NCBI GenBank assembly: GCA_025353305.1
Contig: JANXQX010000275.1
Span: forward strand, 1-16,437
Source of the DNA: Holophagaceae bacterium
GTDB lineage: Bacteria; Acidobacteriota; Holophagae; Holophagales; Holophagaceae
DNA length: 16,437 nt
Direction: 5' to 3'
The notes under the pieces were generated by a model, which worked only from the letters and a program-made list of their open reading frames with translations, searched no databases and was not told where the DNA came from. The position numbers and the translations under genes are program-made. Below are positions 1-7,878 of the stretch, piece after piece. Position 1 is the stretch's first letter. The number at the start of each line of letters is the position of its first letter.

Positions 1-114
1 CCCTCCGTGGCCGTGCCCGCCGGCTGGTCGATGAAGGAAGCGAACCTGCCCTCGCCGAAAGAGAGCCAGGGCGGCCTCATGGGCAAGCTGAAGGGCATGT
101 TCGGCCGGGAGTAG
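1..114 (+). CDS. 3' end of an unidentified protein (partial)
   Basis: Frame 1 is open from the window edge to a TAG stop and gives 37 residues. The tail is basic and glycine/methionine-rich and ends in MGKLKGMFGRE. Codon third positions are almost all G or C, as expected for a real gene of this genome. The 5' part lies outside the window, so the family cannot be recognised and no function is proposed. The gene runs in the same direction as the sugar genes but is 464 bp away from them, so it is probably a separate transcription unit and marks the edge of the glycan locus. Confidence 0.55.
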   Translation, partial: PSVAVPAGWSMKEANLPSPKESQGGLMGKLKGMFGRE

Positions 115-578
115 GACCAGGGCCGACTGGGGACCCTAGAAGACCTTGGACCCGAAGCCCGGCGCATCCACCCACTCTAGGTGGAAGCCTCCCACGGGGC
201 CGGGAGCAGGTCCTCGCCCTCCTCGACCGTGGCCATGCCCAGGCCCGGAAATGGTTGGGCTCGGAGCAGTCGGGGACCGGGATCAGGCGTCTCCCCTCAC
301 TCATCCCCGAGGGTCGGTGGTGTGTTGGATCCAGCAGAAAAGCATGCGATGCGGGAAATCGGAGCAACGACAAGCCCCCGCGGAATTCGGCCCGGCCCCG
401 GAGCCAAGGAGGCGGGTCAGGGCAAGGGGCCATTTTCCCCGGCGGCCAAGCCTTTGATACCGGGAGAACCGCATCTTGCTAGGATGTACGGAATTAGGAC
501 TGGCCACATCACCACGCTGTCCCACCCGCCCCGTGCGGGTCCCGAGCCGATGAAGGAAGCATTTCTGAAGGCGCCCAT
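115..578. other. 464-bp stretch without a convincing intact gene
   Basis: Several overlapping open frames on both strands cross this stretch, but none has a good start, a recognisable motif or a consistent codon pattern, so I treat them as GC-rich shadows. On the minus strand between about 304 and 136, three successive frames look codon-like with high GC at third positions: one begins MSEGRRLIPVPD, one begins MATVEEGEDLLPA, and one ends VDAPGFGSKVF before TAG at 138-136. They are offset from one another, as expected of a frameshifted remnant. The promoter for the rfbFGH run should lie here, but no clear -35/-10 pair and no JUMPstart/ops sequence was seen. Confidence 0.4.
524..540 (+). promoter_or_regulatory. 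Small GC hairpin in the leader of rfbF
   Basis: ACCCGC, a five-base CCCGT loop, and GCGGGT form a perfect 6-bp stem that ends 38 bases before the rfbF start codon. No T run follows, so it is not a standard intrinsic terminator. It could be an mRNA leader structure or the end of an upstream transcript, or chance in GC-rich DNA. Confidence 0.2.
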
Positions 579-1364
579 ATGCTTGATCCGATCAAGACAA
601 TCATCCTGGGTGGCGGTCTTGGTACGCGATTAAGCGAAGAGACCGTTATCAAGCCCAAGCCGATGGTGGAAATCGGCGGCCAGCCCATCCTTTGGCACAT
701 CCTGAAGCTCTATACACATCATGGCTTCCGGGATTTCGGTATTGCACTCGGCTACAAGGGGGAAATCATCAAACGCTACTTCCTTGACTACCGCGAACTG
801 ACGTCGGACTTGACCATCGATCTCCAGTCAAAAACAACCTACCTTCATGAGCGCACGCCGGAACCCTGGAAGATCACCCTGGTGGATACGGGCCAGGATA
901 CCCAGACCGGCGGGCGCATTCGACGCATGGGGGAATGGATCGGTACCGACCCTGTATTCATGGTCACCTATGGCGATGGCGTGGGCAACATCGATCTGGG
1001 AAGCCTCCTGGCCTTCCACAAGAGCCATGGCAAGCTGGCCACGGTGACGGCCGTCCGCCCTCCAGCCCGCTTCGGCGGCATCCGCCTGGAAGGCAACCAA
1101 GTGGCGGGTTTCGCGGAAAAACCTCAGGCCGGAGATGGCTGGATCAACGGCGGCTTTTTCGTGCTGAATCGCCGGGTGCTCGACTACCTCGAAGGCGACG
1201 CAACGATTTGGGAACGGGGCCCCCTTGAACGGTTATCCGCGGAGGGACAGCTCATGGCCTTCTGCCACGCAGGCTACTGGCAGCCCATGGACACGCTTCG
1301 GGAGAAGCATTTGCTGGAGGAAATGTGGCAGAGCGGCAAGGCGCCCTGGAAGGTGTGGCCATGA
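579..1364 (+). CDS. rfbF: Glucose-1-phosphate cytidylyltransferase
   Basis: The enzyme joins CTP and alpha-D-glucose 1-phosphate to give CDP-glucose and pyrophosphate, the first step to CDP-linked 3,6-dideoxyhexoses. It is a cytoplasmic nucleotidyltransferase. The N-terminal signature GGGLGTRLSEET with KPKPM (residues 11-29) is typical of the RfbF/DdhA branch, followed by EIGGQPILWH (31-40) and the metal-binding YGDGV (131-135, D133). At 261 residues it is close to the usual 256-260. The ATG at 579 is preceded by GAAGG at 567-571, seven bases away. Its stop overlaps the next start in ATGA, indicating translational coupling with rfbG. An uncharacterised change of nucleotide preference cannot be excluded, but the rfbG and rfbH neighbours make the call secure. 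Confidence 0.95.
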   Translation: MLDPIKTIILGGGLGTRLSEETVIKPKPMVEIGGQPILWHILKLYTHHGFRDFGIALGYKGEIIKRYFLDYRELTSDLTIDLQSKTTYLHERTPEPWKITLVDTGQDTQTGGRIRRMGEWIGTDPVFMVTYGDGVGNIDLGSLLAFHKSHGKLATVTAVRPPARFGGIRLEGNQVAGFAEKPQAGDGWINGGFFVLNRRVLDYLEGDATIWERGPLERLSAEGQLMAFCHAGYWQPMDTLREKHLLEEMWQSGKAPWKVWP

Positions 1365-2347
1365 ATCGCACTGATTCCTGGAAGGACTGCCGGGTCTTGG
1401 TCACAGGCGCCACGGGCCTCGTGGGGACCTGGCTTTGCCACCGTCTCTTGGATGAAGGCGCCGCCGTGGTGGCCCTGGTGCGGGACTGGGACCCCCAATC
1501 CGACCTGATCCGCAGTGGAACCGTCCAGCGCTGCAGCGTGGTGTCCGGCCGACTGGAGACCTATGCCGATTGTGAGCGTGCGCTGTGCGAGAACGAGGTG
1601 GATACAGTCTTCCACCTGGGGGCCCAGACCATCGTGGGCACGGCCTTGCGGGCGCCGTTGGCCACCTTCGAGGCCAATATTCGCGGCACCTATCACCTGC
1701 TCGAGGCCTGCCGCCAGCATGCCGATCTCGTGAAGCGAGTGGTGGTGGCCTCCAGCGACAAGGCCTACGGCGATTCAGACATCCTGCCCTACACCGAGGA
1801 CATGCCCCTGAAGGGACGCCATCCCTACGATGTGTCCAAGAGCTGCACCGACCTGCTGGCCATGACCTATGCCGAAACCTATGGCCTCAACGTGGGCGTG
1901 GCGCGCTGCGGAAACATCTACGGTGGTGGAGATCTCAACTGGAGCCGGATCGTGCCGGGCACCCTCCGTGCCGCCTTCGCTGGCCAGGCTCCGGTGCTCC
2001 GCAGCGACGGTACGCACACGCGAGACTACCTCTATGTGGAGGACGTGGTGGAAGCCTATTTGGCGCTCGCCCTTGCCGTGCACCGAGGGGAAGTGAAGGG
2101 TGGAGCGTTCAATTTCAGCCCCGAATGCCGGTTGAGCGTCCTTGAAATCACTCGGGCGACCCTTGCAGCCGCTGGTCGGCCCGACCTTCAGCCCATCATC
2201 CTGGATACGGCCCGGGCGGAGATCCATGATCAGTATCTGGACAGTTCCAAAGCCCAACGGATGCTGGGTTGGGAACCCGCGTGGAGTCTCCAGGAAGGCC
2301 TCGCCGCCACCGTCGCCTGGTACAAAGCCTACTTGGGGGTTTCGTGA
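1361..2347 (+). CDS. rfbG: CDP-glucose 4,6-dehydratase
   Basis: This NAD-dependent extended SDR converts CDP-glucose to CDP-4-keto-6-deoxyglucose. The Rossmann motif GATGLVG is at residues 16-22. The active site shows SSDKAYG (131-137), with the D-K pair of 4,6-dehydratases, and the Y156-x3-K160 catalytic pair in YDVSK. The segment [20 protein letters not shown] is characteristic of the RfbG/DdhB group. The chosen ATG at 1361 overlaps the rfbF stop (ATGA) and has GGAAGG upstream. A start 36 bases further up (1325) would add 12 residues without resemblance to the family. The 328-residue protein is somewhat shorter than the roughly 355-360 common in enterobacterial homologues. The stop overlaps the GTG of rfbH. 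Confidence 0.93.
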   Translation: MNRTDSWKDCRVLVTGATGLVGTWLCHRLLDEGAAVVALVRDWDPQSDLIRSGTVQRCSVVSGRLETYADCERALCENEVDTVFHLGAQTIVGTALRAPLATFEANIRGTYHLLEACRQHADLVKRVVVASSDKAYGDSDILPYTEDMPLKGRHPYDVSKSCTDLLAMTYAETYGLNVGVARCGNIYGGGDLNWSRIVPGTLRAAFAGQAPVLRSDGTHTRDYLYVEDVVEAYLALALAVHRGEVKGGAFNFSPECRLSVLEITRATLAAAGRPDLQPIILDTARAEIHDQYLDSSKAQRMLGWEPAWSLQEGLAATVAWYKAYLGVS

Positions 2348-3657
2348 GCGCGGAGGACCTTCGGCGGCGCATCCTCGACCTGGTGGCTGAATACCACGCG
2401 GAAGCCTTTCCGGAGCGGGTCTTCATCCCGGGTGAAAGCGCCGTGCCCGTCAGTGGCAAGGTCTTCGATGCCGAAGACGTCCAGCACCTGGTGGACGCCT
2501 CCCTGGATTTCTGGCTCACCACGGGCCGTTTCGCGCGGGACTTCGAAGCTCAGTTCGCGAAGACCACGGGCCTTGCCCACGCCCTGCTTGTGAATTCGGG
2601 AAGCAGCGCCAACCTGCTGGCGGTGTCCGCCCTGTGTTCGCCCACCCTGGGGAACCGGCAACTGAAGCCGGGCGATGAAGTCATCACCTGCGCCGCGGGG
2701 TTTCCAACCACCGTGAACCCCATCCTCCAGAACGGTCTGGTGCCGGTGTTCCTCGACGTGCACATCCCCACCTACAATGTGGATGTCACCCACCTGGAAG
2801 CGGCCGTGGGTCCCCGCACCCGGGCCATCGTCCTGGCCCATACTCTTGGCAATCCCTTCGATTTGGACGCTGTGTTGGCAGTGGCCCGCAAGCACAACCT
2901 GTGGGTCGTCGAGGACTGCTGCGATGCCCTGGGGGCAAGGTTCAAGGGCCAGCGGGTGGGGACGTTCGGGGACATAGCCACCGTGAGCTTCTACCCGGCT
3001 CACCACATCACCATGGGTGAGGGTGGTGCCGTCCTCACTTCGAATTCCGGGCTGAAGAAGGTCCTTGAGAGCCTGCGAGACTGGGGCCGGGATTGTTGGT
3101 GCGAACCGGGCCACGACAATACTTGCGGCAAACGGTTCGGTTGGAAGCTGGGCGACCTTCCCGGGGGCTACGACCACAAGTACACCTACAGTCACATTGG
3201 CTACAACCTGAAGGCCACGGACATGCAAGCCGCCGTGGGACTGAGCCAATTGAAGAAGCTGCCTGGCTTCATCGCCCAGCGGAATGCCAATTTCGCCTAC
3301 CTCTCAGATCGCCTCGCACACTTGTCGGACCGACTGCTTCTCCCGCAATCCTTGCCTGGCGCTGAACCGAGCTGGTTCGGATTCCCCGTCACGGTTGCCG
3401 ATGCTCGTGCCACTGGTCGCCAAGAGCTGATTCGAGTCCTGGAGGATGCCAAGATTGGAACCCGCCTTCTTTTCGGTGGCAATCTGCTCCGCCAGCCCGC
3501 CTACCGAGATATCCCGCATCGCGTCGTGGGTGATCTGAACGGTGCGGACCGCGTCATGCATAGTACTTTCTGGGTAGGTGTGTATCCGGGCCTCGACCGG
3601 CCTAGGTTGGACTTCATGGTTCGCCAGCTGGAGGAATGGGCCAGGGTGTCACCATGA
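2344..3657 (+). CDS. rfbH: CDP-4-keto-6-deoxyglucose 3-dehydratase (E1 type)
   Basis: This E1-type enzyme uses pyridoxamine phosphate and an iron-sulfur cluster to remove the C-3 hydroxyl of CDP-4-keto-6-deoxyglucose. The fold is that of DegT/AryC1/StrS aminotransferases, but the PLP lysine is replaced: SFYPAHH places His at 220. Cysteines at 193, 251, 253 and 261 give exactly C-X57-C-X1-C-X7-C, the [2Fe-2S] motif known from Yersinia E1. These numbers assume the GTG at 2344, which overlaps the rfbG stop (GTGA) and follows a GGGGG run at 2335-2339. The resulting 437 residues equal the usual family length, so the start is well supported. The partner reductase E3 (RfbI/AscD type) is not in the window. 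Confidence 0.96.
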   Translation: MSAEDLRRRILDLVAEYHAEAFPERVFIPGESAVPVSGKVFDAEDVQHLVDASLDFWLTTGRFARDFEAQFAKTTGLAHALLVNSGSSANLLAVSALCSPTLGNRQLKPGDEVITCAAGFPTTVNPILQNGLVPVFLDVHIPTYNVDVTHLEAAVGPRTRAIVLAHTLGNPFDLDAVLAVARKHNLWVVEDCCDALGARFKGQRVGTFGDIATVSFYPAHHITMGEGGAVLTSNSGLKKVLESLRDWGRDCWCEPGHDNTCGKRFGWKLGDLPGGYDHKYTYSHIGYNLKATDMQAAVGLSQLKKLPGFIAQRNANFAYLSDRLAHLSDRLLLPQSLPGAEPSWFGFPVTVADARATGRQELIRVLEDAKIGTRLLFGGNLLRQPAYRDIPHRVVGDLNGADRVMHSTFWVGVYPGLDRPRLDFMVRQLEEWARVSP

Positions 3658-3713
3658 GGGTTTTCAACCCGCAGTTCAGTACGAGTAAGGAACGACCCAA
3701 GATGGCGCGATAA
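3654..3713 (+). CDS. Possible 19-residue coupled ORF or gene remnant
   Basis: An ATG overlaps the rfbH stop in the same ATGA arrangement seen between rfbF and rfbG, and opens a 19-codon frame ([19 protein letters not shown]) ending in TAA. A 13-base hairpin, GGGTT-TTC-AACCC, covers 3658-3670. The frame is too short to recognise and may be chance. It could be a vestige of a fourth coupled gene, for example a lost reductase, replaced when pseB and downstream genes were joined to the run. Confidence 0.2.
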   Translation: MRVFNPQFSTSKERPKMAR

Positions 3714-3738
3714 AAACGCAGCAGGAAGGGATTTACTC

Positions 3739-4716
3739 ATGACCAATCTAGACGGGATGCATGTACTGGTGACGGGTGGCACGGGGTCCTTCGGCAAATG
3801 CTTCATCCGAACCCTTTTGGACCAGACGAGCGCCGCACGGTTGGTGGTGTTCAGTCGTGACGAGCTCAAACAATTCGAAATGGCCGAAGCCTTCAAGCAC
3901 GACCACCGACTGCGCTTTTTCATTGGGGATGTCCGAGACGCGAGCCGCCTCCAACGGGCTTTCAGTGGAGTGGACGTGGTGATCCATGCTGCAGCACTCA
4001 AGCAGGTGCCTGCCGTGGAGTACAACCCCATGGAGGCGGTGAAGACAAATATCAACGGTGCCGAGAACATCATCAATGCCGCTCTGGACCAGGGGGTGAA
4101 GCGGGTCATCGCATTGAGCACGGACAAGGCTTCCAGCCCCATCAACCTTTATGGGGCTACCAAACTAGTGAGCGACAAACTTTTCGTTCACGGGAACGCC
4201 TATGTAGGGGGTAAGCCCACGCGTTTCTCAGTAGTGCGGTACGGCAATGTCGTAGGTAGCCGTGGAAGTGTCGTGCCTCTATTCAGGCGCCTAGCGACTA
4301 CGGGGGAGATCCCTATCACTGATGAACGAATGACGAGGTTCTGGATCACGCTCCCCCAGGGTGTCCAAATGGTGCTCAGTGCCTTGGAAACCATGCGCGG
4401 CGGGGAGATCTTCGTGCCCAAGATTCCGAGCATGCGGATGGTGGATCTGGCCAAGGTCATGGCGCCGAACGCCAGGATCAAGATTGTTGGGATCCGCCCC
4501 GGCGAAAAGCTCCACGAGGAGATGATTAGCGTCAACGATGCCCGCCGGACAGTGGATATGGGAGAGTATTTTGTCATCAAACCTGAGACCGAGTGGTGGC
4601 GGCAGCGGGACGATCTGGCGGGTGATCCCCTGCCCGAAGGCTTCTGTTATGTCAGTGACACGAATGATCGCTGGCTCAGCCAGGATGAAATGATTGCCAT
4701 GGTGAGTGACCTGTAG
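3739..4716 (+). CDS. pseB: UDP-N-acetylglucosamine 4,6-dehydratase (inverting)
   Basis: PseB converts UDP-GlcNAc to UDP-2-acetamido-2,6-dideoxy-beta-L-arabino-hexos-4-ulose, the first step to pseudaminic acid, a common flagellin sugar. GGTGSFG (residues 13-19) is the NAD motif, SRDELKQFEM and the GDVRD segment are family hallmarks, and LSTDKASSPINLYGATK carries the catalytic D129-K130 and Y138 with K142. RYGNVVGSRGSVVP and MTRFWITLPQGV follow, as does IRPGEKLHEEM. The 325-residue length is normal. The ATG at 3739 has a strong AGGAAGGG eight bases upstream, and 8 bp separate its stop from the synthase gene. The related WbjB/CapE group was considered but fits less well. PseC, PseH, PseG and PseF are not present here. 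Confidence 0.92.
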   Translation: MTNLDGMHVLVTGGTGSFGKCFIRTLLDQTSAARLVVFSRDELKQFEMAEAFKHDHRLRFFIGDVRDASRLQRAFSGVDVVIHAAALKQVPAVEYNPMEAVKTNINGAENIINAALDQGVKRVIALSTDKASSPINLYGATKLVSDKLFVHGNAYVGGKPTRFSVVRYGNVVGSRGSVVPLFRRLATTGEIPITDERMTRFWITLPQGVQMVLSALETMRGGEIFVPKIPSMRMVDLAKVMAPNARIKIVGIRPGEKLHEEMISVNDARRTVDMGEYFVIKPETEWWRQRDDLAGDPLPEGFCYVSDTNDRWLSQDEMIAMVSDL

Positions 4717-4724
4717 GAGCAAGC

Positions 4725-5804
4725 ATGGCCCCCATCCGTTTCCCCTTGGGCAAGGCCTGGATCGGTCCCTCCGAGCCCACCTATTTCATTGCAGACATAG
4801 CTTCCAATCATGAAGGCGACCTTGGACGCGCGAAACACCTGATTGAGTTGGCAAAAGAGGCAGGAGCCGATGCGGCCAAATTTCAAAATTTTCAGGCAGC
4901 GAAAATAATTTCTCGGCTCGGCTTTGAGCGACTGGGTGCACGCGTTGGTCATCAATCCACGTGGAAGCGTAGCGTGTATGAGGTATACCAAGATGCTGCC
5001 ATCAGCAAAGACTGGACGCCTATCCTTCGAGAACATTGCGACAAGGTGGGCATCGAGTACTTCACATCACCCTATGACCTAGAGTCTATAGAATTGGTAG
5101 ATCCATTTGTGAGAGCGTACAAAATTGGGTCTGGAGACATCACCTTCACGGATGTGCTGGTTCACCTGGCGGGGAAGGGCAAGCCCCTGTTTCTTGCCAC
5201 GGGGGCATCCACCCTGGAAGATGTTCGTGAAGCGATTGACACTCTGCTAGCGATTGCGCCCGCATTGCCTTTGTGTGTCATGCAGTGCAATACAAATTAC
5301 ACAGGCAACTTGGACAATTTTCGATTCATCCACTTGAATGTGTTGAAGACCTACTCGCTCCTTTTCCCTGGAGTGGTGCTTGGGCTTTCGGACCATACAC
5401 CCGGACACGCTACTGTCCTGGGAGCAGTCGCCTTAGGGGCAAGAGCAGTGGAGAAACATTTTACCGACGACAATAGTCGGGAAGGCCCAGACCACCTCTT
5501 TTCCATGAACCCCGGTACATGGCGAGAAATGGTGACACGCACCAGGGAACTTGAATCGGCTCTTGGGACACCCGAGAAACGTGTTGAGGAAAACGAAAGG
5601 CAGTCTGCTGTGGTGCAACGTCGGGCGTTGTACTTTTCCGAACTTCTTCGGGCAGGCGAATTAATTCAAAGGCGGCATTTGGAGGCGCTGCGTCCTGCAC
5701 CAGTTCTCAGTATTGCACCGAATCGCATGAGTCAGGTCGTGGGTTTAAGGGCACCAAGGGATTACGAACCGGGCGATGTATTGCTCTGGTCCGATTGGCA
5801 CTAG
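4725..5804 (+). CDS. NeuB/PseI-family nonulosonic acid synthase with SAF domain
   Basis: Members condense phosphoenolpyruvate with a six-carbon amino sugar to make nine-carbon nonulosonic acids (sialic, legionaminic or pseudaminic acid). The N-terminal TIM-barrel shows IADIASNHEGDLGRA (22-36), AKFQ (51-54), FTSPYD (113-118), SDHTPGH (222-228) and EKHFT (243-247) with GPDH (254-257). A C-terminal SAF/antifreeze-like domain spans roughly 297-355. The length of 359 fits. AGGAG at 4715-4719 overlaps the pseB stop and sits five bases before ATG. Pairing with pseB suggests a PseI role, but the DDNSREGPDH segment differs from the classical PseI or NeuB motifs as I recall them, so the acceptor sugar is uncertain. 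Base composition is visibly more AT-rich than in the rfb genes. Confidence 0.85.
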   Translation: MAPIRFPLGKAWIGPSEPTYFIADIASNHEGDLGRAKHLIELAKEAGADAAKFQNFQAAKIISRLGFERLGARVGHQSTWKRSVYEVYQDAAISKDWTPILREHCDKVGIEYFTSPYDLESIELVDPFVRAYKIGSGDITFTDVLVHLAGKGKPLFLATGASTLEDVREAIDTLLAIAPALPLCVMQCNTNYTGNLDNFRFIHLNVLKTYSLLFPGVVLGLSDHTPGHATVLGAVALGARAVEKHFTDDNSREGPDHLFSMNPGTWREMVTRTRELESALGTPEKRVEENERQSAVVQRRALYFSELLRAGELIQRRHLEALRPAPVLSIAPNRMSQVVGLRAPRDYEPGDVLLWSDWH

Positions 5805-5805
5805 A

Positions 5806-6699
5806 ATGCAAGGCCCGTCAATCATGCTACTGGGGGCCTCGGGCTTCCTTGGGAGAAACATCCTGAGGGAGTCATCAGGAACAAAGATCATCAGCGTATC
5901 TCGAAACCCGGCGGCACAACCTGCGTCTGATCAGACTCGTTGGGTCGCCCTCCAGGACTGGATCCTTGAATTAAATCGCCTAAAAAAAACCGGTCCTGTT
6001 TCCGTTATCCACGCCATAGCTATTACGGACCACCACCATTGCGAGCAATATCCTGATGAAGCGATGGAGGTCAACGGCCACCAGGTCGCAGTCGCCGCCC
6101 AAGTTTGCCGTGACCTGGAGGTCCCCTTTTTGTTCGTCTGCACGGATGGGTTGTTCCCTCTTGACGCCAGCGAAAGGCCCCCTCGCTACTGGTCGCTCAA
6201 GGATCGACCCGACCCAGTTAGCGCCTACGGGCGCAGTAAACTATGCGGGGAATTGGCGCTAGCGGATCTCGGGTGGGGGCACTCGCTCCGGATGTCCTTT
6301 GTCGGGCCTGGCTTTGGTACGGGCCGGGGGCTCATCTCCTTCCTGGCCCGGCGACTTCTCCAGAAGGATACGATTCCAGGGTACGTGGACAACTGGTTCA
6401 CTCCCGCCCCGGCCCAGGTTGCGGCTTCCCGGCTACTTGCCCTGGCAACTAGAATGCCGGCCGGTCATAGCATTCGGCAGTGGGGGAGTTGGCCCGCCCT
6501 CACCAAGTATGAGTACCTGGCGCAAGTCGCCAGGGCCGCTGGCTTTGTGCCGAACATGGAATCTGTACAACGGGTTGATTCGATTTCGGGGTCATCGGTG
6601 CAACTTGATCAGAGCCTCGCCTGCGAAGATCCATGGTCATTGGCCGAACTCATCGGATATGGCGTTGAGGCACTTCGGCTCGAAATGAAGGCGAATTGA
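5806..6699 (+). CDS. RmlD-like NAD(P)-dependent sugar reductase (SDR)
   Basis: The 297-residue protein has the layout of dTDP-4-dehydrorhamnose reductases: GASGFLG at residues 10-16, a CTDGLF segment at 112-117 in the position of the family's STDYVFDG, and Y141-x3-K145 in YGRSKLCGE. Members reduce 4-keto groups of nucleotide sugars. Its substrate here could be the keto sugar from RfbH, a PseB-derived sugar, or something downstream of the synthase. The ATG at 5806 lies one base after the synthase stop. The Shine-Dalgarno is poor, and coupling to the upstream stop probably drives initiation. A start at 5824 would clip the first beta strand. An A8 run (5982-5989) lies inside the coding frame. 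Confidence 0.75.
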   Translation: MQGPSIMLLGASGFLGRNILRESSGTKIISVSRNPAAQPASDQTRWVALQDWILELNRLKKTGPVSVIHAIAITDHHHCEQYPDEAMEVNGHQVAVAAQVCRDLEVPFLFVCTDGLFPLDASERPPRYWSLKDRPDPVSAYGRSKLCGELALADLGWGHSLRMSFVGPGFGTGRGLISFLARRLLQKDTIPGYVDNWFTPAPAQVAASRLLALATRMPAGHSIRQWGSWPALTKYEYLAQVARAAGFVPNMESVQRVDSISGSSVQLDQSLACEDPWSLAELIGYGVEALRLEMKAN

Positions 6700-6810
6700 A
6701 CCATTTTGATGCAAGTTGGCATAATGTTGATTGGGTAAAGGCAATCCTGGCCTACGGATTCTGTTCGCTCCTTACATCGCCATTGTTAATAGCATCACCT
6801 TGGAGATGAA

Positions 6811-7827
6811 ATGAAGGTTAACCCCAAACGTGTGAATCTGGTGGAAAGTATCCCACTCCCAGGGCCCTTGAGTCTTGATGTGGAAATCTCATCAAGATGT
6901 AATTTTTCATGTGCGTTCTGCCCGACGGCTCTTCCCGCGGAATGGAAACGGCTTGGTTTTGAAAAACTTGATATGGAAGATGAACTTTTCATCAAGATCG
7001 TTGATGATTTTAGAGAAATGCCAAAACTTCGCGTGTTCAACCTACACATGATGGGGGAGAGTCAACTACACCCGCGTTTTTACGAATTGGCCCGTTACGC
7101 CACCTCAAGTGGTATTGCCGATAGCTATGAGATGCGTACGAACGGAAGCCTCCTCACCCAAGGGCGAGCCCAAAAATTAGTGGATGCCGGGTTGAATCGA
7201 ATAGGCATCTCTGTTGAGGCGGTAACCAACGAGGGGTATATAAAACTAACGAAGCGTAATGAAATAGATATGTTGGACCAGGTGATAGCGGGAGTGACGG
7301 ATTTGTATGCAGCCTCCCGAGGTCGTTGCCACATTTTTGCTAAAATAATCGATTTCCAGTCACCAGAAACGAATCCAGAACGCTTCATGGAACTCTTCTC
7401 ATCAATTACGGACGAAGTGTCGACCGAGTTCCCAGAGCAGTGGAATGGTGGCGTTAATACAGACACCACATTAGGACAGGGGGTTCATCTATCCGTAAAT
7501 GGAGATCCCCTTCAACATCATGTGGTGTGCCCCTACCCCTTCTATACGATGGCTATCAGTGCGACCGGAAAAGTCATCATGTGTTGCTTTAACTGGTCCT
7601 ACCAATCGCCTAGGGCAAACGTCAAGGAGAACACAGTTAAGGAAATATGGAACGGTGCTTCTGTGCGCGACTACCAAATCGCACACCTGAGGGGGAATCG
7701 GGGTGAATTCCCCGAATGTAGGAATTGCATGAATCTTCAGACATGCCCGGATTCCCTGGATAGCGCCAGAGAAGAACTCATTGCTAGATTGGAGAACGGG
7801 CCAATTTCTAGTGAGCCGTTGCGATAA
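6811..7827 (+). CDS. Radical SAM/SPASM domain protein
   Basis: The N-terminal cluster motif C30-x3-C34-x2-C37 (CNFSCAFC) binds the [4Fe-4S] that cleaves S-adenosylmethionine. The SPASM region carries cysteines at 240, 258, 259, 303, 306 and 312, with C303-x2-C306-x5-C312, and should hold auxiliary cluster(s). The 338-residue length is normal. Substrate is unknown. In a sugar locus it may carry out a radical epimerisation, dehydration or dehydrogenation of a sugar, but SPASM proteins also act on peptides. A 111-bp gap precedes it, and GGAG at 6802-6805 is five bases before the ATG. The gene is clearly more AT-rich than the rfb genes, with runs such as 6961-7020 at about one-third GC, suggesting separate acquisition. 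No confident promoter was seen in the gap. Confidence 0.85.
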   Translation: MKVNPKRVNLVESIPLPGPLSLDVEISSRCNFSCAFCPTALPAEWKRLGFEKLDMEDELFIKIVDDFREMPKLRVFNLHMMGESQLHPRFYELARYATSSGIADSYEMRTNGSLLTQGRAQKLVDAGLNRIGISVEAVTNEGYIKLTKRNEIDMLDQVIAGVTDLYAASRGRCHIFAKIIDFQSPETNPERFMELFSSITDEVSTEFPEQWNGGVNTDTTLGQGVHLSVNGDPLQHHVVCPYPFYTMAISATGKVIMCCFNWSYQSPRANVKENTVKEIWNGASVRDYQIAHLRGNRGEFPECRNCMNLQTCPDSLDSAREELIARLENGPISSEPLR

Positions 7828-7843
7828 CAGGTTGAACACATGC

Positions 7844-7876
7844 CGTTGGAGGGGGTTTGGCGAAACCCGAGCAACG
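7844..7876. terminator. Hairpin in the convergent gap (possible bidirectional terminator)
   Basis: The 51-bp space between the two converging runs contains an imperfect stem: CGTTG (7844-7848) pairs with CAACG (7872-7876), then an internal loop, then GGGTTT (7853-7858) pairs with AAACCC (7863-7868) around the tetraloop GGCG. No T run follows on either strand, so intrinsic termination would be weak. Its location between convergent stops is the main support. Confidence 0.4.
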
Positions 7877-7878
7877 AC

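Noticed and set aside
115..578. JUMPstart/ops element expected ahead of a polysaccharide operon
   Set aside because: No GGCGGTAG-type sequence was found on the plus strand.
181..633. 150-codon plus-strand frame overlapping the rfbF start
   Set aside because: Composition is Ser/Pro/Arg-rich, it overlaps rfbF out of frame and has no motif or good ribosome-binding site.
2329..3249. 306-codon open frame on the minus strand inside rfbH
   Set aside because: It is antisense to an rfbH frame with full catalytic motifs, and its translation shows no domain; long antisense frames are common in GC-rich genes.
6700..6810. Promoter for the radical SAM gene
   Set aside because: AT-rich words such as CATAAT and TTGATT occur, but no -35/-10 pair has acceptable spacing.
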